A stretch of 64,000 nucleotides of DNA from Chryseobacterium sp. G0201 (GTDB lineage Bacteria; Bacteroidota; Bacteroidia; Flavobacteriales; Weeksellaceae): positions 1,984,001 to 2,048,000 of the forward strand of contig NZ_CP033917.1 in assembly GCF_003815655.1 (NCBI RefSeq), read 5' to 3'. The notes beneath the pieces were generated by a model. It saw only the letters and a list, made by a program, of their open reading frames with translations, searched no databases and was not told where the DNA came from. Both the position numbers and the translations under genes were made by a program. The first letter of the stretch is position 1; every line of letters starts with the position of its first letter. This document shows, one piece after another, positions 35,721 through 46,203 of this stretch.

Positions 35721-35915
35721 AGGAAAATTTATTTTAAAAACGACGAATTGTTGTCATAAAAAAAATAGTGTAATATTTAATAATCTATTGTTTATCAGTG
35801 TTTTGGTTGTTTTGTTGAAACTTTTTTAAATAAATTTTAATAAAATTTGAATTAATGAAAACCGAAACAGATTTGTCCTCGTAGATAACATTATAACACT
35901 TAAAAAATTAATATT

Positions 35916-36632
35916 ATGAAAAAAACGATCAGTGTTTCAAACAAAGGTGCCACTTTGGATACCGGAAGACGAAACTTTCTTAAACTTGGAGGACTTGGTA
36001 TTGCTATGGCAGGCCTTGCTCTTGTAGGATGTTCAGATAATGAGTTTGATTATCAATACATGGATCCAGCCAATAAATTTGATCTTGGTACAGGAGATGT
36101 TGGTGTTTTAAACTATGCGTATGCACTTGAACAATTGGAAGCAGATTTTTATACTAAAGTAGTAAATAACTTCTACTCAGGAATTTCTGATGCCGAAAAA
36201 ACACTTTTTACAGATCTGTATCATCATGAAGTCATTCACAGAGATTTCTTTAAGGCTGCCATAAGCGGAGCTACAACAAATGTGCTTCCAACGTTAGAAT
36301 TTCAATATCCAGGTGTGAATTTCAGTAACAGAGCTTCAGTCTTAGCTACTGCAAAAGCACTTGAAGATACTGGTGTAGCTGCTTATAACGGAGCAGGAAA
36401 ATATATTACAAATCCCGATTATTTAGTCATTGCAGGGAAAATCGTTTCTGTTGAGGCAAGACATGCTTCTGCTATCAGAAATCTGATTAATCCTGGTTCT
36501 GCTGATTTTTCAGGAGATGATGTAATCAACGCAACCGGGTTGGATGTTGCTAAAGAGCCAACTGAAATTGTAAGTGTGGCCGGAGGATTCATCAAAACGC
36601 CATTCACTTGGAAAGAAAGAGGTATTAGCTAA
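35916..36632 (+). CDS. Ferritin-like domain lipoprotein with Tat-type signal
   Basis: A 238-residue protein. The N-terminus carries RRNFLKLGGLGIAMAG, a twin-arginine-type signal, followed by a lipobox LVGC (Cys39). The mature part is a ferritin-like four-helix bundle of the desiccation-related/Ferritin_2 type: YALEQLEADFYTKVV, HHEVIHRDFFKAAI, ALEDTGVAAYNGAGKY, VEARHASAIRNLI, with E and H residues placed as metal ligands. Export folded through Tat would fit a pre-loaded metal site. It is paired with a second ferritin-like gene 26 bases downstream. Function unknown. Confidence 0.85.
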   Translation: MKKTISVSNKGATLDTGRRNFLKLGGLGIAMAGLALVGCSDNEFDYQYMDPANKFDLGTGDVGVLNYAYALEQLEADFYTKVVNNFYSGISDAEKTLFTDLYHHEVIHRDFFKAAISGATTNVLPTLEFQYPGVNFSNRASVLATAKALEDTGVAAYNGAGKYITNPDYLVIAGKIVSVEARHASAIRNLINPGSADFSGDDVINATGLDVAKEPTEIVSVAGGFIKTPFTWKERGIS

Positions 36633-36658
36633 ATTATTCATCTTCAAAATCAACAATT

Positions 36659-37468
36659 ATGAACATTCTTAAATTACTAGATAAACTTTCTAACGATAAA
36701 TTTTTCACTACAGAATCATCAAGATTAGAAACTCTTACGAATATGTCTTCAATCGGTAAAAAAGCAGCAGTTGCTGCTGTACCATTGGGATTGGGAACTT
36801 TAATGGCAACTTCAGCGAAAGCTGAAACCACAACAACTTCAGGAACTTATTTTAAAACTCCGTTAACAGACGCTTTACAGCTGGCTTTAACTTTAGAATA
36901 TCTTGAAGATGAATATTATGCAAAAGGTTTGGGTACTGCAGGGCTTATTCCGAGCTCGGATAAAGTTGTATTTATGCAGATCTCAAAACATGAAACGGCT
37001 CACGTTGCCTTTTTGAAAAGTACATTGACTTCTTTAGGGGTAACGCCTGGAGTTAAACCAACTTTCGACTTTACGGTAGGTGGTGCTTTTGCTCCTTTTA
37101 GTGACTATAATCAATTCCTTATTCTGGCTCAGGCTTTTGAAGATACTGGAGTTAGAGCATATAAAGGACAGGCTGGAAATGTGATGTCGAACAAAGCCGT
37201 TTTACAGGCAGCTTTGCAGATACATTCCGTTGAGGCAAGACATGCTTCTCAGGTGAGAAGAATGAGAGCAAATAAAGGCTGGATAGAATTAGCAGATGGT
37301 GGAAACATGCCTGCAGCAACAAATGCAGTGTATGCAGGCGAAGGTATTACAAATCAAGCTGGATTCAATACAGCAACTGCTTTTGGTGCTGCTGCAGGTT
37401 CTGCTGCTTACGACGAAGTTTTAAGTGGTAGTGACGCAACTGCAATTGCATCTTTGTTTATTGTATAA
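36659..37468 (+). CDS. Second ferritin-like domain protein
   Basis: A 269-residue paralogue-like partner of the preceding gene. It starts with ~45 residues that do not resemble a normal signal, then an alanine-rich hydrophobic stretch (KAAVAAVPLGLGTLMATSAKAE) that could be a signal with an AKA cleavage site. The ferritin-like bundle follows: ALTLEYLEDEYYAKGLG, KHETAHVAFLKSTL, AFEDTGVRAYKGQAGN, SVEARHASQVRRMR. The two proteins probably form a hetero-complex in the periplasm or at the surface; this is inferred from pairing only. Confidence 0.83.
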   Translation: MNILKLLDKLSNDKFFTTESSRLETLTNMSSIGKKAAVAAVPLGLGTLMATSAKAETTTTSGTYFKTPLTDALQLALTLEYLEDEYYAKGLGTAGLIPSSDKVVFMQISKHETAHVAFLKSTLTSLGVTPGVKPTFDFTVGGAFAPFSDYNQFLILAQAFEDTGVRAYKGQAGNVMSNKAVLQAALQIHSVEARHASQVRRMRANKGWIELADGGNMPAATNAVYAGEGITNQAGFNTATAFGAAAGSAAYDEVLSGSDATAIASLFIV

Positions 37469-37493
37469 GTGATTTCTTAATATTAGGTGTAAG

Positions 37494-37530
37494 ATCCTTT
37501 TTCAGAATTTTCTGAAAAAGGATTTTTCAT
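37494..37530 (+). terminator. Terminator of the ferritin-like pair
   Basis: Perfect 14-bp stem ATCCTTTTTCAGAA (37494-37507) / TTCTGAAAAAGGAT (37510-37523) with a 2-base loop followed by TTTTTC, 26 bases after the stop. Confidence 0.8.
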
Positions 37531-37574
37531 TTAAAAAATGATATATTCGCCAAACTAAACTTAAAATTATTACT

Positions 37575-38387
37575 ATGAAAAAAATTATCATCGGTGTATT
37601 TTTATTGGGCACTATTTGTGAAGCCAATGCACAGAAAATTAGTCTTGGAAAAGCGGTGGATGTAGTTTCTAAAGGCTCAAAAGCACTTACTTTTACCAAT
37701 GAGGATGCAGTAAAATTATCCAAAGAGTCAGTAGATTATATGGATAAGAATAATGCTATCGCAGGTCCCAAAGATCCTTATACAGTAAGATTGAACAAAC
37801 TTTTCGGAAAACATAAGACTCAGGACGGTCTTAATCTTAATTATAAAGTCTACAAGGTAAAAGATATTAATGCTTTTGCATGCGCAGATGGAAGTGTGCG
37901 CGTTTTCTCTTCTTTGATGGATATTATGACGGATGATGAATTGCTGGCTGTAATCGGTCACGAAATCGGTCACGTGAAAAATCAGGATACTAAAGATGCT
38001 ATTAAATCTGCTTATTTAAAGGCTGCGGCGCTTGATGCGGCTTCTTCGGCTTCATCTTCTGTAGCTACATTGAATGATAGCCAGGTTGGTAAAATGGCCA
38101 ATGAATTTCTTGATGCTTCACACAGTAAAAAACAGGAGTCAGAAGCAGATACTTATTCTTATGATTTCATGAAAGCGAATAAATATAATGTTGTGGGAGC
38201 TTACACAGCTTTCAAAAAATTAGCATTGCTTTCGGAAGGAAGTACTCAGTCTGGTTTTCAAAAGATGTTTAATTCTCACCCTGACAGCGAAAAAAGAGCT
38301 CAGGCTATTAAGAAAAAAGCAGAAAAAGATGGTTTGTGGAAAGATCCGGGAGCAGTCACTTTACCAACATCAAAACTTACGAAATAG
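37575..38387 (+). CDS. M48 family metalloprotease
   Basis: A 270-residue periplasmic zinc protease with signal peptide (ending EANAQ, residue 20). The zinc motif HEIGH is H129-E130-x-x-H133 and a downstream glutamate in KQESEADTYSYDFM provides the third ligand. The C-terminal NSHPDSEKRAQAIKKKA matches the M48 HP-x-x-x-R-x-x motif. Relatives such as BepA or LoiP assist outer-membrane protein quality control. A TATATTCG box lies about 30 bases upstream. Monocistronic. Confidence 0.9.
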   Translation: MKKIIIGVFLLGTICEANAQKISLGKAVDVVSKGSKALTFTNEDAVKLSKESVDYMDKNNAIAGPKDPYTVRLNKLFGKHKTQDGLNLNYKVYKVKDINAFACADGSVRVFSSLMDIMTDDELLAVIGHEIGHVKNQDTKDAIKSAYLKAAALDAASSASSSVATLNDSQVGKMANEFLDASHSKKQESEADTYSYDFMKANKYNVVGAYTAFKKLALLSEGSTQSGFQKMFNSHPDSEKRAQAIKKKAEKDGLWKDPGAVTLPTSKLTK

Positions 38388-38408
38388 TAAATATCTAATT
38401 TTATCATA

Positions 38409-38451
38409 AATCCTCAAAGTTGCTTTGAGGATTTTTTTTTTTTTTTTTTTT
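38409..38451 (+). terminator. M48 terminator with a 20-T tract
   Basis: Stem ATCCTCAAAG / CTTTGAGGAT (about 38410-38431) with a TTG loop followed by an unbroken run of 20 T (38432-38451), an unusually long U-tract. Confidence 0.85.
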
Positions 38452-38816
38452 GATGTTAAATGTTTTTGTTAAAATATATTTTCTTTATTAATTCTTTCTT
38501 TAAAGAAACTTGTTTGATGATTTTAAAAATATAAATGTTTCATTTTTAATAATTTTTGACGTTATTTATTTCACATGGGAAGGAAATGGGAGTGTTCTTT
38601 ACGATAAATAAATTCAAAAAAAATGAAAATAATTTGAATCACGGAATGATAAAATTTTATTCTTTAAAAAAGAATGATGATTTATAATAATTCCGTAAAT
38701 TTAATTATGTATATTATATTTTTTGTAATTTAAAATTGATTTAAATATGTTAAATTAAGTTAAAATATTATTTTTTTTTTTTTAAAATATATATTTGCCG
38801 AATAATAAAAAACATT
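38452..38816 (+). promoter_or_regulatory. AT-rich upstream region with T13 tract beside the minus-7 box
   Basis: No ORF. A run of 13 T (38771-38783) is followed by TATATTTG (38790-38797), a TAnnTTTG minus-7 box 19 bases before the ATG at 38817. The tract lies where the spacer between minus-33 and minus-7 would be. The remaining ~300 bases are AT-rich without clear structure. Confidence 0.5.
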
Positions 38817-40562
38817 ATGAATAAAAAAATTACAGTAGGTTTCTTTTGTTTAATGACAGCTTCATTGTTTTGCAAAATTAACGCTCAAACTTATCAAACA
38901 TTAAATGTTACCAGTGGTTATAATCAAGATCTTATTGCAAACGGATCTGGTACAGCATCATCCAGTACAACTCAAAGTGTAGATTCTCCCACTTATGGTT
39001 ATGTATTTATGTCTACAGATTTTATTAATGGATCGGGCGTGGCTCCTACATCTGGTTTGCCCAGCTCGGGATTGATTAATTCTGCGAATACCGCCGGGTT
39101 ATCATTTCAACTAGCTCCATATACCTCAAATAACTCTCTGAGGTTAGTTAATGAAAATGATTTGGGAGTTTTAAATTTCAGTTCAACGCCTAAAGCTTCA
39201 AAATTATTTATGTTGGCTACAGCAGGAAGCGGGACGTCAGTTGCTAGTGTGGTTGTTAATTTTACGGATGGTAGTAATCAGACTTTTACCGATCTATATG
39301 TACAAGACTGGTATGGGGGTACAGAGTTTGCGATAAAAGGTATTGGACGCGGAAATAGGATTACGGATGCTGTCGAAAATAATAGTAATGATCCTAGATT
39401 GTATGAGATAGCTTTATCTATTAGTGCTGCTAATCAGTCGAAAAGTATTTCCAGTATTTCAGTAACAAAAACATCATCTAATACAAGTTTTTTGTGTGTA
39501 TTTGGTTTTTCTTACCAAGTTGCCAATGCTTGTATTGCAACGGATTCTATAACAACCTCAAATATAACTCCAAATTCAGCAACTGTTTCTTGGCAAGCGA
39601 TTCCGGGAGTTTCATCTTATGAGCTTTACAGAAGCACATCAAATGTAGCTCCGGTGGGCTCGACTACGCCAACGGATACGGGGATTACGACTGCTTCAAA
39701 AAATATTACAGGCTTGTCTCCTGCTACATCATATAATGTATGGGTAAGATCAAACTGTGGAGGAGGAAGCGTGAGTGATTGGAGTATTGCAGCGGCTAAT
39801 TTTACAACGTCTTGTATGAGTGTGAACGCTCCATATACAGAGGATTTTAATTCTACAGCAACGGGAACTCTTCCAATGTGTACTTCGCAGCAGGTTATAA
39901 ATCCGGGCGGAGATTGGATTGTTGATAATGCTACAGGATTAGCTGGGTTTACTTCTAATGTAGTCTACACGACAAATAGCACCACAAATGATGCAAATAC
40001 GTGGTTTTATACCAATGGTGTTAATTTGCAGGCAGGAACTTCTTATACTTTTACATTTGACTATGCTAATTATGCTAGTCCTCAGAATTTTAAAGTTGCA
40101 TATGGTACATCGCCGATAGATACTTCAATGACTAATGTAATAAGTGATTTTGCTAATGTAGATGTATCTTCATATACACCTGGATCTTTTACAATTACAC
40201 CTTCAACAAGCGGTGTTTATTATTTAGGATTCAATGTGTATACAACTACAGATATGATTGGAAGTTTTGGAGTTATGATGTTTGATAATATATCATTAAC
40301 TACAAGTTCTTTATCTACTTCAGAGAATTTATTATCACAGAATATGCAGGTTTATCCAAACCCGACAAGTGACTACTTAAATATAAAAGGAGCTAAGAAA
40401 GTTTCAGGAATCAAAGTTTTCGATGTTTCAGGTAGAGTAGTTTTATCTTCAGACAAAGCGGAACAAAGACTTGACGTTTCTCAACTGACTAAAGGAGCTT
40501 ATATTCTTAACTTGAAAAATGCAGATGGAACTTCTTCAACTAACAAGTTTATTAAGAAATAA
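38817..40562 (+). CDS. T9SS-sorted protein with fibronectin type III domain
   Basis: A 581-residue secreted protein: signal peptide ending INAQ; an N-terminal ~230-residue domain (TSGYNQDLIANGSGTASSST to SISVTKTSSNT); a fibronectin type III domain (SNITPNSATVSWQAIPGVSS to GLSPATSYNVWVRSNCGG); a further jelly-roll-like domain (APYTEDFNSTATGTLPMC); and a type A T9SS tail (MQVYPNPTSDYLNIKG, ending FIKK). The first domain is clearly paralogous to that of the protein at 55808. Likely a surface or released adhesin or enzyme; function unknown. The promoter contains a T13 tract. Confidence 0.85.
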   Translation: MNKKITVGFFCLMTASLFCKINAQTYQTLNVTSGYNQDLIANGSGTASSSTTQSVDSPTYGYVFMSTDFINGSGVAPTSGLPSSGLINSANTAGLSFQLAPYTSNNSLRLVNENDLGVLNFSSTPKASKLFMLATAGSGTSVASVVVNFTDGSNQTFTDLYVQDWYGGTEFAIKGIGRGNRITDAVENNSNDPRLYEIALSISAANQSKSISSISVTKTSSNTSFLCVFGFSYQVANACIATDSITTSNITPNSATVSWQAIPGVSSYELYRSTSNVAPVGSTTPTDTGITTASKNITGLSPATSYNVWVRSNCGGGSVSDWSIAAANFTTSCMSVNAPYTEDFNSTATGTLPMCTSQQVINPGGDWIVDNATGLAGFTSNVVYTTNSTTNDANTWFYTNGVNLQAGTSYTFTFDYANYASPQNFKVAYGTSPIDTSMTNVISDFANVDVSSYTPGSFTITPSTSGVYYLGFNVYTTTDMIGSFGVMMFDNISLTTSSLSTSENLLSQNMQVYPNPTSDYLNIKGAKKVSGIKVFDVSGRVVLSSDKAEQRLDVSQLTKGAYILNLKNADGTSSTNKFIKK

Positions 40563-40584
40563 TAATTTAGCAATTAATTAAGAT

Positions 40585-40624
40585 AATAAAATAGCTACTC
40601 AAATGAGTAGCTATTTTATTTTTT
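40585..40624. terminator. Bidirectional terminator
   Basis: Perfect 17-bp stem AATAAAATAGCTACTCA (40585-40601) / TGAGTAGCTATTTTATT (40604-40620), A/T-rich at both ends, between the convergent T9SS and ABC-F genes. Confidence 0.85.
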
Positions 40625-40639
40625 AGATGTTCTTAATCA

Positions 40640-42334
<1,695 letters not shown>

Positions 42335-42459
42335 TTAAATATGGGGTATTTTTTATATATTTCATTAATGAAATTAAAAAAAGCGAAGTCTTAAAAGGGA
42401 CGGCTTAATATAGAATTGGGGATAACTCAATTTTAATATAATTATTTAGGAATACTAAA

Positions 42460-42918
42460 ATGAAGATTGAAAAAACAGTTAATATATTAAATAGAAGAGC
42501 TAGATTCGAATATGAATTTATCGAAGAAATGGAAGCGGGGATGGTTTTAACGGGTACTGAAATCAAGTCTTTACGTTCTTCGAAAGCATCAATAACAGAA
42601 TCGTTCTGTCAGTTTATTAATGGGGAATTGTACATCATTAATATGATGATTGATGAATATAAATTGGGAACATTTTATAATCACAAAACAAAAAGGGAAC
42701 GGAAATTGCTGTTGCACAAAAAAGAATTACAAAAGCTCGAAAAGAAATTAAAAGATGCTGGTAATACTATTATACCTTTGAAATTATATATAAATGATAG
42801 AGGTAAAGCGAAGGTGCTAATCGCCTTGGGAAGAGGGAAAAAGCTTTTTGATAAAAGGGAGAGCATAAAAGATAGAGAAAACAAACGAAATCTGGACAGA
42901 ATATTAAAGAAAAGTTAA
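42460..42918 (+). CDS. smpB: SsrA-binding protein SmpB
   Basis: A 152-residue tmRNA partner for rescue of stalled ribosomes. Seen: NILNRRARFEYEFIEEMEAG, GTEIKSLRSSKASITESFCQ, and the C-terminal GRGKKLFDKRESIKDRENKR followed by a lysine-rich tail, all typical. The tmRNA gene is not in this window. Monocistronic, transcribed divergently from the ABC-F gene. Confidence 0.97.
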   Translation: MKIEKTVNILNRRARFEYEFIEEMEAGMVLTGTEIKSLRSSKASITESFCQFINGELYIINMMIDEYKLGTFYNHKTKRERKLLLHKKELQKLEKKLKDAGNTIIPLKLYINDRGKAKVLIALGRGKKLFDKRESIKDRENKRNLDRILKKS

Positions 42919-42934
42919 AAATCATTTGAAAAAC

Positions 42935-42966
42935 TTTGTATATAAAGAAAAATTATATTTATTTTG
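42935..42966 (+). promoter_or_regulatory. Promoter of the OmpA-family gene
   Basis: TTTG (42935-42938) and TATTTTG (42960-42966), 21 bases apart, approximate the Bacteroidota minus-33 / minus-7 pair, 29 bases before the ATG of a likely highly expressed outer-membrane protein. Confidence 0.5.
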
Positions 42967-42995
42967 CATTATCAATTATTTAATCATTTAATTCT

Positions 42996-44489
42996 ATGAA
43001 AAATCTAAAATTAGGAATTTCAGCATTGGCACTTACTGTTGCTTCTACTGTGTTCGCTCAGACTACCAACAATCCGTGGATGATCGGAGTTGGTGCTCAT
43101 GCAGAGAACCATACAGCAGTTAGAAATACATTCAGTAACACTTTTGCTGCAAAGAATTTAACGAAGACAATGTTCAATACGAACAACTTCTCTATTACAC
43201 CTCCACTATCTAAACTTACAGTTGCTAGAAACGTAGCTAAAGGTTTTGTAGTAGACTGGCAGACTACTGTTGGTAATGTTGAGAACAAGAGATTCAACAT
43301 GGGTAAAGAGTTTATGTTGATGACGGGTCTTGGTTTACAAGTAAAGGCTGCAGGTCTTTTATGGAACGAAGAATCTTGGTTTGATCCATACTTAAGAGTT
43401 GGTGCTAACTACTTAAGACATGACTATACTGCTCTTACTTTCCCAAGAACTGATGTTAACGGAGAGTGGGTACAGAATGGTGATAACGGTAACGAGAACG
43501 GTAAAGCTAACTTCTTTACAGTTTCTACTGGTGCTGGTGTAAACTTCTGGTTGACTAAAAACTTCGGTTTAGGGGTACAAGGAGATTACGTTTCAACTCC
43601 AGGTGATAAGTCTACAGTTGCTAACTTCTGGCAAGCTTCTGCTTCATTGAACTTCAGATTCGGAAACAGAGACAGAGATAAGGATGGTATCTTAGATAAA
43701 GACGATTTATGTCCAGATACACCAGGTTTACCAGAATTCCAAGGATGTCCTGATACTGACGGTGATGGAGTTCCAGATAAAGACGATCAGTGTCCAGATG
43801 TTGCTGGTCCAGTTGAAAACAACGGTTGTCCTTGGCCAGATACTGACGGTGACGGTGTAATCGACAAAGATGATGCTTGTCCTACAGTTGCAGGTCCTGC
43901 TGAAAACAATGGTTGTCCTTGGCCAGATACTGACGGTGATGGTATCCTTGACAAAGATGATGCTTGTCCTACAGTTCCAGGTCTTCCAGAATACAACGGA
44001 TGTCCTAAACCTAAGACACAAACTGCTATTGATGTTGAAACTAAATTAGGAAGTGTATTCTTCGATTTCAACAAAGCTACAATCAAAGCTGAATCTAAAG
44101 GTGCTTTAGATGCTGCTGCAGACATTATCAAAACTGATAAAGGTAACTATCTATTAGAAGGTAGAACTGATGCTAAAGGTGCTGAGGCTTACAACTTGAA
44201 ATTATCTAGAGAAAGAGCTGCTGCTGTAGTTGCTGCTTTAGATGCAAGAGGTGTAGATCCTAACGCTCTTAAATCTGTAGGTGTTGGTGAATCTAAAGCT
44301 ACAGTTTCTGAAAAAGCTTCTGATGCTGAAAGACAAGTTGACAGAAAAGTAGTTGTAAAAGCTATTGAAAATGATGCTGAGTGGAATGCAATCGCTAAGA
44401 AAGATTACGCTGACGCTCCAGTTAAGAAAGCTGTTGCTAAGAAAAAAGCAGTAGCTAAGAAAAAAGCTCCGGCTAAAAAGAAAAAATAA
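42996..44489 (+). CDS. OmpA family protein with thrombospondin type 3 repeats
   Basis: A 497-residue outer-membrane protein: signal peptide (ending VFAQ, residue 22), an eight-strand-type N-terminal barrel (to about 225), and four calcium-binding thrombospondin type 3 repeats (about 228-340, of the form DTDGDGVPDKDDQCP). An OmpA peptidoglycan-binding domain follows (VFFDFNKATIKAESKGALDA to GVGESKATVSEKASDAERQV DRKVVV), then an odd basic tail of AKKK repeats. It resembles the abundant OprF-like porin of flavobacteria that links the outer membrane to the cell wall. Strong codon bias suggests high expression. Confidence 0.93.
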   Translation: MKNLKLGISALALTVASTVFAQTTNNPWMIGVGAHAENHTAVRNTFSNTFAAKNLTKTMFNTNNFSITPPLSKLTVARNVAKGFVVDWQTTVGNVENKRFNMGKEFMLMTGLGLQVKAAGLLWNEESWFDPYLRVGANYLRHDYTALTFPRTDVNGEWVQNGDNGNENGKANFFTVSTGAGVNFWLTKNFGLGVQGDYVSTPGDKSTVANFWQASASLNFRFGNRDRDKDGILDKDDLCPDTPGLPEFQGCPDTDGDGVPDKDDQCPDVAGPVENNGCPWPDTDGDGVIDKDDACPTVAGPAENNGCPWPDTDGDGILDKDDACPTVPGLPEYNGCPKPKTQTAIDVETKLGSVFFDFNKATIKAESKGALDAAADIIKTDKGNYLLEGRTDAKGAEAYNLKLSRERAAAVVAALDARGVDPNALKSVGVGESKATVSEKASDAERQVDRKVVVKAIENDAEWNAIAKKDYADAPVKKAVAKKKAVAKKKAPAKKKK

Positions 44490-44509
44490 TTAAATTTTTC
44501 TAAATATAA

Positions 44510-44542
44510 ATACCTCCAGTTCTCTGGGGGTATTTTTTTTTC
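44510..44542 (+). terminator. OmpA terminator
   Basis: Stem ATACCTCCAG (44510-44519) / CTGGGGGTAT (44524-44533), with one G-T pair, followed by T8. Confidence 0.8.
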
Positions 44543-44555
44543 GTTTACTTTTAAT

Positions 44556-44563
44556 TAATTTTG
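44556..44563 (+). promoter_or_regulatory. Minus-7 box of yebC
   Basis: TAATTTTG matches TAnnTTTG, 18 bases before the ATG at 44582 and directly after the ompA terminator. Confidence 0.5.
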
Positions 44564-44581
44564 TTGAAAATTTAAAATAAA

Positions 44582-45322
44582 ATGGGAAGAGCGTTTGAAT
44601 ATAGAAAAGCTTCTAAAATGGCCCGTTGGGATAAAATGGCCAAGACTTTCTCTAAAATAGGTAAAGACATTGCATTAGCAGTTAAGGCCGGTGGACCTGA
44701 TGTTGAAGCAAATCCTGCATTGAGAAGATGCATCCAGAATGCGAAAGGTGCAAACATGCCAAAAGATAATGTTGAAAGAGCTATCAAAAAGGCAAGTGGT
44801 GCAGATGCAGAAAACTATGAAGAGATCACTTATGAAGGATACGGACAAGGTGGTGTCGCTTTCTTTGTAGAATGTACTACAAACAATACAACAAGAACTG
44901 TTGCTAATGTAAGGGCTATTTTCAATAAGTTTGACGGTAACCTTGGTAAAAACGGCGAATTGGCATTTATCTTCGATAGAAAAGGTATTTTCAGCATAGA
45001 TATCGCTCAGATCAAAATGGATTGGGATGATTTCGAAATGGAAATGATCGACGGAGGAGCAGAAGATGTAGAAAAAGATGAAGAAGAGGTAATGATTACA
45101 ACTGCTTTTGAGGATTTCGGTTCTTTATCTCATAAATTAGATGAGCTTAAAATCGAAGTGAAAAGTGCAGAACTTCAAAGAATCGCTAACAATACAAAAG
45201 AAGTTACAGAAGAACAGTTCAAAGCTAATATGAAAATGCTTGACCGTTTTGAGGAAGATGATGACGTACAAAACGTGTATCACAACATGGAAATCACAGA
45301 AGAGTTGATGAACGCTCTATAA
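44582..45322 (+). CDS. yebC: YebC/PmpR family protein
   Basis: A 246-residue three-domain protein of the YebC/PmpR (TACO1) family: MGRAFEYRKASKMARWDKMA at the start, NPALRRCIQNAKGANMPKDN, then GYGQGGVAFFVECTTNNTTR and VANVRAIFNKFDGNLGKNGE. Family members were described as DNA-binding regulators; mitochondrial and some bacterial ones assist translation of proline stretches. Length is normal. Gap of 56 bases to the next gene, so it may or may not be co-transcribed. Confidence 0.95.
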   Translation: MGRAFEYRKASKMARWDKMAKTFSKIGKDIALAVKAGGPDVEANPALRRCIQNAKGANMPKDNVERAIKKASGADAENYEEITYEGYGQGGVAFFVECTTNNTTRTVANVRAIFNKFDGNLGKNGELAFIFDRKGIFSIDIAQIKMDWDDFEMEMIDGGAEDVEKDEEEVMITTAFEDFGSLSHKLDELKIEVKSAELQRIANNTKEVTEEQFKANMKMLDRFEEDDDVQNVYHNMEITEELMNAL

Positions 45323-45378
45323 AAATAATATAACATTCATATACAGTTAACTTTCAATTAGTTTCTTTGCATAAAACT

Positions 45379-46203
45379 ATGAAAAGAGATATTGAGTTAG
45401 TTGTTATTTCGGATGTTCATTTGGGAACTTATGGATGTAAGGCTAAAGAATTATTAAGATATTTGAACTCTATTCAGCCTAAAACTTTAGTTTTGAATGG
45501 TGATATTATCGATATCTGGCAATTCAAAAAGTCTTACTTCCCTAAACCTCATTTAAAGGTGATCAAGAAAATTCTTTCATTGGCCACCAAAAATACCGAT
45601 GTGTACTACATCACAGGGAACCACGACGAGATGTTCCGCAAGTTTACCGATTTTCAATTGGGTAAGCTTAAAGTCTGCAATAAAATCTGTTTAGATATCA
45701 ATCAAAAGAAAACCTGGATCTTTCATGGAGATGTTTTCGATGCATCTGTCCAGCATTCTAAGTGGATCGCGAAATTAGGAGGAAAAGGCTACGATTTATT
45801 AATTGTAATCAATAATGTTGTAAATTGGTTCTTAGAGAAAATGGGTAAAGAGAAATATTCATTTTCAAAAAAGATAAAAAACAACGTAAAAAAAGCAGTA
45901 AAATATATCGGAGATTTTGAATTAACAGCTTCTGAACTGGCCATCGATAATCATTATGATTATGTTATTTGCGGACACATTCATCAGCCTCAAATCCGTG
46001 AAGTTGTAACTAAAAAAGGATCTTGTACTTATCTTAATTCCGGAGATTGGATTGAAAACCTTTCTGCTTTGGAATATAACGATAATGAATGGAAGATCTT
46101 TTATTACGACGAACACAAACATTTGCTGAAAGATGATGAAGCAGAAGAAATTCAGGATATGGATAATACCGAGCTTTTGAAAATAGTAACCAATTTTTCC
46201 TAA
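45379..46203 (+). CDS. LpxH-like metallophosphoesterase (UDP-2,3-diacylglucosamine diphosphatase type)
   Basis: A 274-residue calcineurin-like phosphoesterase from ATG 45379 (a TTG four codons upstream is in frame but weaker). Metal-binding motifs are present: SDVHLGTYG, LNGDIIDIWQ, GNHD, FHGDVFD and CGHIHQP. The D-x-H, G-D-x-x-D, G-N-H-D and G-H-x-H series matches COG2908/LpxH-type enzymes of lipid A synthesis, with FKKSYFPKPHLKVIKKILSL typical of the flavobacterial form. It is immediately followed by a glycosyltransferase gene (stop and start adjacent), suggesting translational coupling in an envelope pathway. Confidence 0.88.
   Translation: MKRDIELVVISDVHLGTYGCKAKELLRYLNSIQPKTLVLNGDIIDIWQFKKSYFPKPHLKVIKKILSLATKNTDVYYITGNHDEMFRKFTDFQLGKLKVCNKICLDINQKKTWIFHGDVFDASVQHSKWIAKLGGKGYDLLIVINNVVNWFLEKMGKEKYSFSKKIKNNVKKAVKYIGDFELTASELAIDNHYDYVICGHIHQPQIREVVTKKGSCTYLNSGDWIENLSALEYNDNEWKIFYYDEHKHLLKDDEAEEIQDMDNTELLKIVTNFS

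Noticed and set aside
38432..38451. T20 homopolymer as a phase-variation tract
   Set aside because: It sits directly after a terminator stem and outside any promoter or coding sequence, so it is best read as the U-tract of the terminator; its exact length may also be uncertain.
43670..44000. Direct DNA repeats of about 75 bases and long minus-strand ORFs
   Set aside because: They are produced by the thrombospondin type 3 repeats of the OmpA-family protein; spacing follows the protein repeats and no CRISPR-like spacers exist.
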